This document shows, piece after piece, positions 36,119 through 44,673 of a stretch of 64,000 bases of DNA; positions within the stretch are counted from its first letter, which is position 1; each line of letters starts with the position of its first letter. The notes under the pieces are model-generated. The model was not told where the DNA came from and did no database searches. It saw nothing but the letters and a program-made list of their open reading frames with translations. Both the position numbers and the translations under genes were made by a program. Source of the stretch: Gammaproteobacteria bacterium (GTDB taxonomy: Bacteria; Pseudomonadota; Gammaproteobacteria; JASBUN01); the NCBI GenBank assembly GCA_030147845.1, contig JASBUN010000064.1:1-64000 (forward strand). Direction: 5' to 3'.

Positions 36119-36667
36119 TCAGAAATGGGGCTTTTTGGGTGCCGCAGAATATAACGCGACGCTGGACAGAATCTCTTCCTTGGCGGCGTCAATGTCGCCC
36201 CAGCCGTCCACGCGCACCCACTTGCCCTCATCCAGATCTTTATAGTGCTCGAAGAAATGCGCAATCTGCTCGAGCAGCTCCGGGCGTACGTCGTTGATGT
36301 CGCGTATATCGCGGTAGATCCGGCAAAGCTGGTCGACCGGGACGGATAATATCTTGGCGTCGTCGCCCGATTCATCAGTCATCTTTAATACACCCACCGG
36401 GCGGCAGCGAATCACCGAGCCGCTGATCAATGGCGCCGGCGTCACCACCATGACGTCGACCGGATCACCGTCTTTGGACAGGGTGTGCGGTACATAACCA
36501 TAATTGCACGGATAGTGCATGGCGGTGTTCATGAAACGATCGACGAACATGGCGCCGGTTTCTTTGTCGACTTCGTACTTAACCGGGTCGCTATGTGCAG
36601 GAATTTCAATGATGACGTTGATATCGTTGGGGACATCGCGCCCGGAATTGACTCGATCCAGATTCAT
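36119..36667 (-). CDS. ppa: inorganic pyrophosphatase (soluble, family I)
   Basis: Cytoplasmic family I pyrophosphatase of 182 residues. The signature [15 protein letters not shown] and the [11 protein letters not shown] segment are present, together with DESGDDAKI. It sits downstream of hppA, separated by a terminator-like hairpin, so the two pyrophosphatases are probably independently expressed. Having both a soluble and a membrane pyrophosphatase beside a PPi-using phosphofructokinase raises the question of how PPi is partitioned. Confidence 0.97.
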   Translation of the reverse strand: MNLDRVNSGRDVPNDINVIIEIPAHSDPVKYEVDKETGAMFVDRFMNTAMHYPCNYGYVPHTLSKDGDPVDVMVVTPAPLISGSVIRCRPVGVLKMTDESGDDAKILSVPVDQLCRIYRDIRDINDVRPELLEQIAHFFEHYKDLDEGKWVRVDGWGDIDAAKEEILSSVALYSAAPKKPHF

Positions 36668-36691
36668 GGTGTGCTTTCGATCCGCCTAAAC

Positions 36692-36718
36692 AAAGGGCCG
36701 GTAGTATACCGGCCCTTT
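36692..36718 (-). terminator. intrinsic terminator after hppA
   Basis: A perfect ten-base stem AAAGGGCCGG/CCGGCCCTTT with a seven-base loop. Read leftward the stem is followed by GTTTAGG, a short T-tract. It lies between the hppA stop and the ppa start. Confidence 0.7.
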
Positions 36719-36778
36719 GCACAGATGAAAAACCTCTAAAACCCTGGCCCGAGCGGCAAAACGCCACCTAGACTGTAT

Positions 36779-38797
36779 TTAAAGCAGGGGAATAATCAAG
36801 AGCGCGACAATATTGATGATCTTGATCAGTGGGTTGATAGCGGGTCCCGCGGTGTCTTTGTACGGGTCGCCAACCGTGTCTCCGGTCACCGCAGCTTTGT
36901 GCGCCTCGGAGCCTTTGCCACCATGATTGCCGTCTTCGATGTATTTTTTAGCGTTGTCCCAGGCGCCGCCGCCGGTGGTCATGGAGATGGCGACGAACAA
37001 GCCGGTGATGATGGTGCCCACCAACAGGCCGCCGAGCGCTTTCGGGCCGAGGATCAAACCGACGATGATCGGCACGAGCACCGGCAGTAAGGACGGCAAC
37101 ATCATTTCCTTGATGGCCGAGCGGGTCAGCATGTCGACCGCGCGCGAGTAGTCGGGCTTGGAGGTGCCTTCCATGATGCCGGGAATCTCGCGGAATTGGC
37201 GACGCACCTCACGCACGATACCGCCGGCGGCGCGCCCGACCGCTTCCATGGCCATGGCGCCGAACAGGAACGGCACCATGCCGCCGAGGAATAAGCCGAT
37301 GATGACCATATGGTCGGACAGGTCAAAGGCCAGATGTTGGCCTTCGGCAACCAGGCCGTGGGTATAATCCGCAAACAGCACCAGTGCGGCCAAGCCGGCC
37401 GAACCGATGGCGTAGCCCTTGGTCACCGCTTTGGTGGTATTGCCGACCGCATCGAGCGGATCGGTAATATTGCGAATCTCTTCCGGTAGACCGGCCATTT
37501 CAGCGATGCCGCCGGCATTATCCGTAATCGGTCCGTAGGCATCCAGTGCAACGATGATACCGGTCATGGATAACATCGACGTGGCGGCGATGGCGATGCC
37601 GTACAAGCCGGCGAAGGCGTACGCGCCCCAAATACTTGCGCACACCGCTAACACCGGCAGGGCGGTGGACTTCATCGATACGCCCAGTCCGGCGATGATG
37701 TTGGTGCCGTGGCCGGTCGTGGATGCCTCGGCGATGTGGCGCACCGGACCGTATTCCGTGGCGGTGTAATACTCGGTGATGACCACCATTGCGGCGGTCA
37801 GCACAAGTCCGATCAGCGAAGCGCCGTAGATCTGCCCGACCGAATACAGGCCATTGTCGGCCATCAGCCAATGCGTGATGGGGTAAAAGGCAATGGCCGC
37901 CAGTACGCCGGCGACCGCCAGGCCGCGATACAGCGCGTTCATGATCTTGCCGCCTTCACGCGCATTGACGAAGAACGTGCCGATAATGGAGGCGATGATG
38001 GAAGCGCCGCCGAGCACCAGCGGATAGATGATCGCCGCCTCGCCGGCACGCGGCAGCAATAGCGCGCCTAACAGCATGGTGGCGATAACGGTGACAGCGT
38101 AGGTTTCGAACAGGTCGGCGGCCATGCCGGCGCAGTCACCGACGTTGTCACCGACGTTGTCGGCGATGACCGCGGGATTACGTGGGTCATCCTCGGGAAT
38201 ACCGGCCTCGACCTTGCCGACCAGGTCGGCGCCGACGTCGGCGCCCTTGGTAAAGATGCCGCCGCCCAAGCGCGCGAAGATCGAAATCAGTGAGCTGCCG
38301 AAGGCCAGGCCGACCAAGTGGTGCAGCGGCTGTCCGACGTGAAACCAGTGCGTCAGCGCAAAGTAGTAGCCGGCTACCCCGAAAAGCCCCAAGCCTACCA
38401 CCAGCATGCCGGTGATCGCGCCGCCGCGGAAGGCTACCTGCAGGGCCGCGTTAATGCCGTGATGCGCGGCCTGTGCGGTGCGCACATTGGCGCGTACGGA
38501 GATATTCATACCGATATAGCCGGCCGCGCCGGACAGAATCGCGCCGATGGCGAAACCGATTGCGGTGGCCCAACTGTGCAAGGCAAAGCCGATGACCACA
38601 AACAGGACCGCGCCAACCAGCGCAATGGTGGTGTATTGTCGATTGAGATAAGCCGAGGCGCCTTCCTGGATCGCGGCGGCGATTTGCTGCATGCGTTCGT
38701 TGCCGCTTGGCTTTGCCAGGATCCAGCGGACCGAGACGATGCCATACAGCACCGCGAGAATTGCGCACGCCAGTGCGATGATCAAACCGGTAGTCAT
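36779..38797 (-). CDS. hppA: K+-independent H+-translocating membrane pyrophosphatase
   Basis: A polytopic inner-membrane pyrophosphatase of 672 residues that couples PPi hydrolysis or synthesis to proton transport. The substrate loop [18 protein letters not shown] and [16 protein letters not shown] motifs are intact. In the potassium-determinant segment [18 protein letters not shown], the Lys marks the K+-independent type (K+-dependent enzymes have Ala there). The ATG at 38797 is chosen for its GGAGG ribosome-binding site; an upstream frame to 38869 is open. Downstream of PPi-PFK in the same direction, as reported for the Methylococcus PPi-PFK/H+-PPase pair. Confidence 0.96.
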   Translation of the reverse strand: MTTGLIIALACAILAVLYGIVSVRWILAKPSGNERMQQIAAAIQEGASAYLNRQYTTIALVGAVLFVVIGFALHSWATAIGFAIGAILSGAAGYIGMNISVRANVRTAQAAHHGINAALQVAFRGGAITGMLVVGLGLFGVAGYYFALTHWFHVGQPLHHLVGLAFGSSLISIFARLGGGIFTKGADVGADLVGKVEAGIPEDDPRNPAVIADNVGDNVGDCAGMAADLFETYAVTVIATMLLGALLLPRAGEAAIIYPLVLGGASIIASIIGTFFVNAREGGKIMNALYRGLAVAGVLAAIAFYPITHWLMADNGLYSVGQIYGASLIGLVLTAAMVVITEYYTATEYGPVRHIAEASTTGHGTNIIAGLGVSMKSTALPVLAVCASIWGAYAFAGLYGIAIAATSMLSMTGIIVALDAYGPITDNAGGIAEMAGLPEEIRNITDPLDAVGNTTKAVTKGYAIGSAGLAALVLFADYTHGLVAEGQHLAFDLSDHMVIIGLFLGGMVPFLFGAMAMEAVGRAAGGIVREVRRQFREIPGIMEGTSKPDYSRAVDMLTRSAIKEMMLPSLLPVLVPIIVGLILGPKALGGLLVGTIITGLFVAISMTTGGGAWDNAKKYIEDGNHGGKGSEAHKAAVTGDTVGDPYKDTAGPAINPLIKIINIVALLIIPLL

Positions 38798-38908
38798 TCG
38801 AAAGCGCCTCCGTTGTCGATTAGTTATTGTTTCGCGGGATTTTTCCTGAAAAATACCGCTTTGTTTCAATCACACGTCTGTCGCCAAACCGTCGCCGCAT
38901 CGACGCTT

Positions 38909-39092
38909 TCAGGTGGTGTAGCCACTTCCTGGGTCGAGCCCAAAGACTCGCTCCAGACCTAACTCCACGGTCAGTTGATCGACGCCGGTTTGCGCTGTAC
39001 CTCGGCAAGAATCCGTCCGGCCTCATTGCGGTTATAGCCGCAATGAGGTCGGCTCGAACGCTGAGTAGCGCTCGAGCCTTATCCAGCGTCAT
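38909..39092 (-). pseudogene. frame-broken small gene between PPi-PFK and hppA
   Basis: Reading leftward from an ATG at 39092 with a GAAAGGA ribosome-binding site, frame 1 gives MTLDKARALLSVRADL. Coding character then moves to another frame (GYNRNEAGRILAEVQRK), and then to a third (VDQLTVELGLERVFGLDPGS) ending at a TGA at 38911-38909. Joined, these pieces read like one small helical protein of about 60 residues. The total length of 184 bases is not divisible by three. It is either a decaying gene or contains sequencing errors. I recognise the pattern only loosely as a small conserved protein. Confidence 0.55.
39021..39048. repeat. perfect 11-bp inverted repeat within the broken small gene
   Basis: CCTCATTGCGG (39021-39031), a six-base loop TTATAG, and CCGCAATGAGG (39038-39048). 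It lies exactly where the first frame change occurs in the broken small gene. There is no T-run on either side, so termination is unlikely. Confidence 0.7.
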
Positions 39093-39149
39093 ATTCTCGT
39101 TCCTTTCGGTGTTTGCCGACAAGCCATGCCAAGCCGCCCGCGGGTGCCG

Positions 39150-40424
39150 CTACTTCAATTCGAACTTGGCCAACTTCTTGGCGACCGCGACGTTTTTTAA
39201 TCGCACATAACGCGGCAGCCCGTTTTTGTACGGTGGATAATCTTCGCCCTTGATCAACGGCTCCATGTAGTTGCGGCACTTCTGCGTGATGCCGAAGCCA
39301 TCTTTAGTGATGAAGTTTTTCGGCATCATCTTTTCGACATTGGCAACCTTCGATAGAGGCGCCATGCCGACTTTCCATTTGAACGGCGCGTCGGAGATGC
39401 GGTCTACCGTCGGCATGACCGAGTTGTGTCCCTGTAACGCGAATTGCACCGCCGCCTTGCCCATGGCGTAGGCCATATTGACATCGGTTTTGGAAGCGAT
39501 GTGACGTGCGGCGCGCTGGAGATAATCGGCCACCGCCCAATGGTTTTTGAGCCCCAGTTCGCGCTGCACCATGCCTGCGATCACCGATGCGGCGCCGCCC
39601 AATTGGGCGTGACCGAAAGCATCGGTAAGGCCGGTTTCGGCCAGGAAGCGGCCGTCCGGCCAATGCACGCCTTCCGACACCACCACCGAGCAATAGCCGT
39701 GCTTTTTAACCATGGTTTCGACTTTAGCGAGAAATTTCCGCTCATCGAACTGCACTTCCGGGAACAAGATCACGATCGGTATCGGCGTGTCTTCGCTGGC
39801 GGCGAGTCCGCCGGCGGCGGCGATCCAACCCGCATGACGACCCATGACTTCGACGATAAAGACCTTGGTTGAGGTCTTGGCCATCGACGCAACGTCAAAA
39901 CTGGCCTCGCGGGTGGACACGGCGATGTATTTGGCCACGGAGCCGAAACCCGGACAATTGTCGGTGATTGGCAGGTCATTATCGACCGTTTTGGGTACAT
40001 GAATGGCCTGAATCGGGTAGCCCATTTTCTCGGATAGTTGCGAAACCTTGAGGCAAGTGTCGGCCGAATCGCCGCCGCCGTTGTAGAAGAAATAGCCAAT
40101 ATTATGTGCCTCAAATACTTCGATCAGACGCTCATATTCGGCGCGATTCTGCTCCAGGCTCTTGAGCTTGAAGCGGCACGAGCCGAACGCGCCGGAGGGC
40201 GTGTGGCGCAGCGCGCTGATGGCGCTGGCGGATTCTTTGCTGGTGTCGATAAGGTCTTCGGTCAGTGCGCCGATGATGCCGTTGCGGCCGGCCAGAACTT
40301 TGCCAATCCGGGATTTATGTTTGCGCGCGGTCTGGATAAGGCCGCATGCCGAGGCGTTGATGACCGCTGTAACACCGCCGGATTGCGCGTAGAAGGCGTT
40401 TTTTGGCGCCGGACGTTTTGCCAT
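39150..40424 (-). CDS. pyrophosphate-dependent 6-phosphofructokinase
   Basis: A 424-residue phosphofructokinase that I predict uses PPi rather than ATP. In the phosphoryl-donor loop the sequence is NGGGDSADT, with Asp at the position occupied by Gly in ATP enzymes. The active-site segment is PKTVDNDLP, with Lys where ATP enzymes have Gly; this Asp/Lys pair is the known hallmark of PPi specificity. Other motifs are GFGSVAKY, EVMGRHAGW and VVSEGVHWP. The reaction is reversible and would also serve gluconeogenesis. It precedes the broken small gene and hppA, consistent with a PPi-recycling operon. Confidence 0.9.
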   Translation of the reverse strand: MAKRPAPKNAFYAQSGGVTAVINASACGLIQTARKHKSRIGKVLAGRNGIIGALTEDLIDTSKESASAISALRHTPSGAFGSCRFKLKSLEQNRAEYERLIEVFEAHNIGYFFYNGGGDSADTCLKVSQLSEKMGYPIQAIHVPKTVDNDLPITDNCPGFGSVAKYIAVSTREASFDVASMAKTSTKVFIVEVMGRHAGWIAAAGGLAASEDTPIPIVILFPEVQFDERKFLAKVETMVKKHGYCSVVVSEGVHWPDGRFLAETGLTDAFGHAQLGGAASVIAGMVQRELGLKNHWAVADYLQRAARHIASKTDVNMAYAMGKAAVQFALQGHNSVMPTVDRISDAPFKWKVGMAPLSKVANVEKMMPKNFITKDGFGITQKCRNYMEPLIKGEDYPPYKNGLPRYVRLKNVAVAKKLAKFELK

Positions 40425-40509
40425 GTTGTTCTACCTCACTTATATGTTTTGAATCAATAGTTTGTAATAAAATGGGAATTCGCCGGCGCGGTTCAGAAGA
40501 TGTCGCCCC

Positions 40510-40863
40510 TTAGGCGGGCGCTTGTTGTTGCTGTTCGCGCCGGTGGTCGGCTTGGGTTTGCAACAGGGTCACCAGGCACTCAGCGAGGTCGTCGTATTCA
40601 CGGATACCGGTGCCGAACTGCTCATGCAGCCGATAAAAAAACTGGCAGCGATAGTTGCGCTCACCGGTCTTCATGACCACAAAGTGGCAGCCATCGTGTT
40701 CCCAAAACGCGATCGGGCAACTGGCCAATTCGCGGTCGCCGGGTTGGAGCCGTATTTCGCTATCGGCGCGTTGCGCGGTTGGTGCGGAATCGCCATAGCG
40801 CTCACCCAGGGTGGTCTCAACCGTCCACCATTCGCTGTCTGTGAAATCAGCAACCTGTGTCAT
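40510..40863 (-). CDS. hypothetical protein
   Basis: A 117-residue soluble protein that I do not recognise. It starts MTQVADFTDSEWWTVETTLGERYGD and has a compact strand-rich centre (CHFVVMKTGERNYRCQFFYRL) and a Gln-rich C-terminus. The start could also be the upstream ATG at 40917. Not a membrane protein; no metal motif. It is downstream of nothing obvious and divergent from adk. Confidence 0.5.
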   Translation of the reverse strand: MTQVADFTDSEWWTVETTLGERYGDSAPTAQRADSEIRLQPGDRELASCPIAFWEHDGCHFVVMKTGERNYRCQFFYRLHEQFGTGIREYDDLAECLVTLLQTQADHRREQQQQAPA

Positions 40864-41112
40864 GACCCATCCAGCTGTTGCAGCAAGTGAGAATGCGCCG
40901 CTACGGTTGCGCTCCACAGCATAATGTAAAAAATGATTTATTTCATGAGGTTCGTTGACTTGAACCGGCGGATGAGAGTAGCTTAATCGCTGTACCGCCA
41001 GTCGGGCTATGCAAAATATTGTATATGCCCATGTAAAAATCTTAAAGGGACTGGTGGCACATAAAAGTGTTTAAATAAAATGCCAACAAAAACAGGGTAG
41101 TGAGGGTCGGTC

Positions 41113-42300
41113 ATGAGGATAGTACTGCTCGGCGCGCCGGGATCCGGTAAGGGCACTCAGTCGAAGTTAATCGTCAAACATTATGGTATCCCGCAGATTT
41201 CCACCGGGGACCTGTTGCGCGCAGCGGTCGAGGCCGACACGGCACTCGGTCGTCAAGCTAAAGCCGCCATGGACGCCGGACAGCTAGTCTCCGACGAACT
41301 GGTCTTGGCCATGATCCGCGAACGCTTGAGCGAGCCCGACGCCCGCGACGGCTTTGTATTGGACGGTTTCCCGCGCAACGTCGCGCAGGCGCAGGCCTTG
41401 GACGAATTGTTGGGCCAGATGGCGCGGACGCTGCAATTGGCGTTGTTGGTCGAGGTCGACTACGAGGAGCTCATGGAGCGTATGACCGGACGCCGTACCT
41501 GCGAGTCATGCGGTCAGAGCTACAACATTTACACCTCGCCACCGAAAATGGATGAGCAGTGCGATCAGTGCGGCGGCAATTTGCGCCACCGTGCGGACGA
41601 CAATGAAGAGACCATCAGCAATCGTTTACGGGTCTACGACAGTCAGACACGACCGGTGATCGAATATTATCGCGAGCAGAACAAGCTGCGCACGGTCCAG
41701 GGCACAGGCGAAATCGAACAAATCTTCAATGCCGTTCGACGGATACTCGACTCGCTTGACGAGGACGCGGCCGGACCCGACGCGCCGCCGGAAATTGCGC
41801 CGACGCTGGAAGACCTCGAGAAAATGGTGTTGGCTACCGCTATGCAGGCCCATGACACGGTGCCTGTAACGCAAACTCCAGCGGTAAAAAAGGCTTCGCC
41901 GAAAAAGTCGGCGGTGAAGAAAAAGGTCGCCACTAAAAAGAAACCGGCGGCCAAGAAGAAAGCAGCGGTGAAGAAAAAGCCGGCGGCCAAGAAAACCGTT
42001 GGTAAAAAGAAAGCGGTAGGCAAAAAGCCAAGCGCTAAGAAGACGGCAGCGAAAAAGAAAAAGATCGCGACCAAGAAGAAAGCTGCAACCAAGAAGAAAG
42101 CTGCAACCAAGAAGAAAGCTGCAACCAAGAAGAAGGCTGTAACCAAGAAGAAGGCTGCAACCAAGAAGAAGGCTGCAACCAAGAAGAAGGCGACGGCTAA
42201 GAAAGGGGCGTCGGCGAAGAAGAAATCGGCAGTGAAAAAATCCGCCGCCAAGAAGAAGCCGGTATCACGTGGGCGTAAGCGCGCGCCTAAGAAAAAATAA
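41113..42300 (+). CDS. adk: adenylate kinase with histone H1-like C-terminal tail
   Basis: The first 225 or so of 395 residues are a canonical adenylate kinase (ATP + AMP = 2 ADP): P-loop GAPGSGKGTQS (residues 7-17), AMP-site TGDLLRAAV, GFPRNVAQA and a zinc-type LID with Cys130, Cys133, Cys150 and Cys153. An acidic linker follows, then about 139 residues (about 257-395) of Lys/Ala/Thr repeats (KKKAAT type), roughly half lysine, ending GRKRAPKKK. This resembles bacterial histone H1-like proteins. One continuous reading frame joins them. It sits beside the PPi cluster, divergent from the hypothetical gene at 40510-40863. Confidence 0.93.
   Translation: MRIVLLGAPGSGKGTQSKLIVKHYGIPQISTGDLLRAAVEADTALGRQAKAAMDAGQLVSDELVLAMIRERLSEPDARDGFVLDGFPRNVAQAQALDELLGQMARTLQLALLVEVDYEELMERMTGRRTCESCGQSYNIYTSPPKMDEQCDQCGGNLRHRADDNEETISNRLRVYDSQTRPVIEYYREQNKLRTVQGTGEIEQIFNAVRRILDSLDEDAAGPDAPPEIAPTLEDLEKMVLATAMQAHDTVPVTQTPAVKKASPKKSAVKKKVATKKKPAAKKKAAVKKKPAAKKTVGKKKAVGKKPSAKKTAAKKKKIATKKKAATKKKAATKKKAATKKKAVTKKKAATKKKAATKKKATAKKGASAKKKSAVKKSAAKKKPVSRGRKRAPKKK
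42082..42189 (+). repeat. 18-bp tandem repeat in the adk tail
   Basis: Six consecutive copies of GCTGCAACCAAGAAGAAA with only A/G and C/T changes (positions 42082, 42100, 42118, 42136, 42154 and 42172), plus a partly matching copy before them. Each copy encodes six residues of the lysine-rich tail. Copy number may vary without breaking the frame. Confidence 0.9.
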
Positions 42301-42369
42301 TGTTGCTTAGGCGTTTTGGGGAATTTTTCTCTTATCGTGGTATCTAAAAGACTGAGTCTCGCGATTGGC

Positions 42370-42404
42370 GCGATGGCGCCGGGCGAGGGTGCCCCCGCCA
42401 TCGC
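42370..42404 (+). terminator. possible hairpin terminator after adk
   Basis: A perfect nine-base stem GCGATGGCG/CGCCATCGC with a 17-base loop, about 70 bp downstream of the adk stop. No T-run follows, so it may be a stabilising hairpin rather than a true intrinsic terminator. Confidence 0.35.
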
Positions 42405-42595
42405 TAATTGTGATAAGCTCAGATGCTAGTTAACGTGCTTCAAAAGAAATACTTTATAAAATAATAAGCTGCGCAGCACGCGGTGCAAATTCCGACACCA
42501 GTAGTGTAAACGCGGCGAGGATGCTAAAGGACCATCGGTCCCCAATTATTATCATAAGCCTTGTAGTGCAATGTAATCCATTAGGAGGATAGCCA

Positions 42596-43054
42596 ATGAA
42601 GAAAATCAAAAGTATATCTCTGATCGTCGCTATGTTCGCCGCCGCGTTGGCGCTCACCGGGTGTAATCAAAGTACGGCGGCTGTCAAGGATGGTGGCATG
42701 CACAAAGTCGTGATTCAGGTAAGCACCGACAATCCACGCACGCAGACCATCGCATTGAACAACGCAGTTAATATGCGTAAGGCGTTGGGCCGCGATAACG
42801 TCGATGTGGTGATCGTCGCGTACGGCCCCGGCTTGGGTATGTTAACGCAGCATCCGAACAACAAAAATGCCGAACGCGTGGTCAGTCTGGCAATGGAAGG
42901 CGTCAAGTTTGATGCTTGCGGCAATACGATGAAGAAGGTCGCTATGAAAACCGGCCACATGCCTAAGGTGCTCGAGGGCGTTACAGTGGTTCCGGGCGGC
43001 GTGATCAAAATCATGGAGCTGCAGGAGCAAGGTTACGCTTACATACGTCCGTAG
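42596..43054 (+). CDS. DsrE-family lipoprotein
   Basis: A 152-residue lipoprotein: signal MKKIKSISLIVAMFAAALALTGC with lipobox LTGC (Cys23). A DsrE/DsrF-like domain follows, with HKVVIQVSTDNPRTQTIALNN, VDVVIVAYGPGLGML, then FDACGNTMKK, with the single conserved Cys, and GVTVVPGGVIKIMELQEQGYAY. The last part mirrors the exported DsrE protein at 21092-21625, so they form an exported pair of related proteins. The start has AGGAGG upstream. A strong terminator follows. Confidence 0.85.
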   Translation: MKKIKSISLIVAMFAAALALTGCNQSTAAVKDGGMHKVVIQVSTDNPRTQTIALNNAVNMRKALGRDNVDVVIVAYGPGLGMLTQHPNNKNAERVVSLAMEGVKFDACGNTMKKVAMKTGHMPKVLEGVTVVPGGVIKIMELQEQGYAYIRP

Positions 43055-43078
43055 TATTTCCGCACAAGTCTGCACGTA

Positions 43079-43104
43079 ACGGGGCCGAATGGCCCCGTAT
43101 TTTT
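43079..43104 (+). terminator. intrinsic terminator after the DsrE lipoprotein gene
   Basis: An eight-base stem ACGGGGCC/GGCCCCGT with a GAAT loop, followed by ATTTTTG. It lies 25 bp beyond the stop codon, in the right orientation. Confidence 0.92.
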
Positions 43105-43120
43105 GTCCGCAGAAAAGCGC

Positions 43121-43375
43121 CTAGCGGCTTTGCTGGTCGATGGCGCGGCGTTCACGCTCGGCTTGATTCTGTATCGTGCCGTCGACGGCGCGCGCCTTGT
43201 CTAGTACGTTTCGCTGGCTCCGGAACAATCCGCTGCGATGCGGTTGTTCATCTGCCGGCGCAGCGGATGATTTGTCGGTAGGGTGACTGGCGTGATCGGT
43301 AGAGCTACCGGAACAAGCGCTAAGCATGATCGCCAGCAGACCGAATATCCGGTAGTACTTTTCCATCAAGTTCAT
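43121..43375 (-). CDS. small hypothetical lipoprotein
   Basis: An 84-residue protein with a lipoprotein signal (IFGLLAIMLSAC, lipobox LSAC at Cys21). The mature part is polar, with Ser/Asp/Arg/Gln and no recognised domain. The ATG at 43375 or 43366 may be used. It converges with the DsrE lipoprotein gene. Confidence 0.6.
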   Translation of the reverse strand: MNLMEKYYRIFGLLAIMLSACSGSSTDHASHPTDKSSAAPADEQPHRSGLFRSQRNVLDKARAVDGTIQNQAERERRAIDQQSR

Positions 43376-43446
43376 TCCGTGCTGGTAACGATACGTTTGG
43401 CGCCTAGGCTGTGCGTATGAAACGCATGCGGGTCAGTGCCCCGGGC

Positions 43447-44604
43447 TTACTTCTTCATTAAACTGAACCACGTCAACAAGCGCGCGACATGACCCCAGAA
43501 CCATTCGCGCAGTTTACGATGAACCGGACGGCAACGCCACTCTTGGTAGCTGAATTCATGACTCCGGCCGAAGTCGCGTTCGAACAAGTCCTGTACACGC
43601 TGAACGATTTCGCTGCCGCGAATTTCCTGGTTGGCGTCCAGATTCCAGTGCATGTTCCAGCGGTCGGCGTTGCTCGAGCCTATGCTCAGCCATTGGTCGC
43701 AGAGCATGGTCTTGGCGTGCAAAAAATGCGGTTGATACTCAAATATCCGCACACCGCTGCGCAATAGTTGTGTGTAGTAGCGACAGCCGATACTGCGTAT
43801 CCACGCGTGATCGGTCAGCGGCCCTGGCAGCAGCAAACGAACATCCACGCCGCGCTTGGCGGCCCGGCGTAGCGCGCGCCGCAATTTTCGCGACGGCGCG
43901 AAGTAGGCGGTTGACAGCCATACCCGCTGTTCCGCGGTGCGCGCTTGCTTGAGCAACGATCGGATGATTTCTGACTGCACCGGGCTGCGGCTGGATGTTA
44001 CGCGGCCGGCTTGGTCGCCTGCTGGCGCGGGTGCGGCGCGTTCAGGCAGTTGCGCTGGTGCGTCGTTCCAGCGTTGCCACGTGCTAGCGAACAAATCCTC
44101 CCAGTCGCGTACGTTTGGACCGCGAATTTCCAACATGACTTCGTGCCAATGCGAATCCGGCTTGACGGTCGGGTCGAAATCGTCGGTGATGCCGGTGCCG
44201 CCGGTAAATGCCACGCTACCGTCAACGGTAAGCAGCTTGCGGTGGTTGCGAAAAAGATTGCGCCGCAAGCGGCGGAGATTGAGCGGATTGTAGAGGGCTA
44301 ATTGCGTGCCGCCGCGCAGGCGCTCGCGATCACTCTGCGACAGGCCGAGTGAACCATAGGCATCGATCAGCACATAAACCGCGACGCCGCGTGCGCGCGC
44401 GGCCAGCAATGCATCGATAAATCGCGTGGCGACGACGCCCGATTCGATGAGATACATCTCGAATAGAATATAGTTTTGTGCGCCGCGGATGGCGTCGAGC
44501 ATCCTCGGCATGAAGTGATTGCCGTCAATCAGCAGCTCGAAACGGTTATTATCGTGCCAATCGAAACGATATTTTCGTTTAACCGGATGTGAAGTGCGCA
44601 TCAA
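43447..44604 (-). CDS. ClsB-like cardiolipin synthase (phospholipase D family)
   Basis: A 385-residue protein with two HKD motifs (NHRKLLTVDG, HAKTMLCDQWLSIGSSNADR), and GTGITDDF in the first domain. It lacks the two N-terminal transmembrane segments of ClsA, as ClsB does. Substrate is probably phosphatidylglycerol, possibly with phosphatidylethanolamine. Following cfa in the same direction, with a 69 bp gap that holds a hairpin, it belongs to the local phospholipid block. Confidence 0.87.
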   Translation of the reverse strand: MMRTSHPVKRKYRFDWHDNNRFELLIDGNHFMPRMLDAIRGAQNYILFEMYLIESGVVATRFIDALLAARARGVAVYVLIDAYGSLGLSQSDRERLRGGTQLALYNPLNLRRLRRNLFRNHRKLLTVDGSVAFTGGTGITDDFDPTVKPDSHWHEVMLEIRGPNVRDWEDLFASTWQRWNDAPAQLPERAAPAPAGDQAGRVTSSRSPVQSEIIRSLLKQARTAEQRVWLSTAYFAPSRKLRRALRRAAKRGVDVRLLLPGPLTDHAWIRSIGCRYYTQLLRSGVRIFEYQPHFLHAKTMLCDQWLSIGSSNADRWNMHWNLDANQEIRGSEIVQRVQDLFERDFGRSHEFSYQEWRCRPVHRKLREWFWGHVARLLTWFSLMKK

Positions 44605-44643
44605 GGCATTCCATGGCGGAGTTGCGGCGCGGGATCGTACGCC

Positions 44644-44662
44644 GGGGCCGGTCCCCGGCCCC
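44644..44662 (-). terminator. GC-rich hairpin after cfa
   Basis: Stem GGGGCCGG/CCGGCCCC with a three-base loop, 12 bp beyond the cfa stop and before the ClsB-like gene. No T-run is present. It may attenuate rather than end transcription. Confidence 0.35.
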
Positions 44663-44673
44663 GTGGTGGGTGG

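Noticed and set aside
38820..39122. A 100-codon minus-strand frame as an intact gene
   Set aside because: Only the first 16 or so residues after its internal ATG look protein-like; conserved-looking parts continue in other frames, so a broken gene is the better reading.
42082..42189. Regular short repeats that might suggest CRISPR
   Set aside because: The units are contiguous without spacers and are coding for the adk tail.
41667..42401. A 244-codon minus-strand frame rich in Phe and Ala over the adk tail
   Set aside because: Its composition is the mirror of Lys codons (AAG/AAA to CTT/TTT), so it is a by-product of the lysine-rich repeats.
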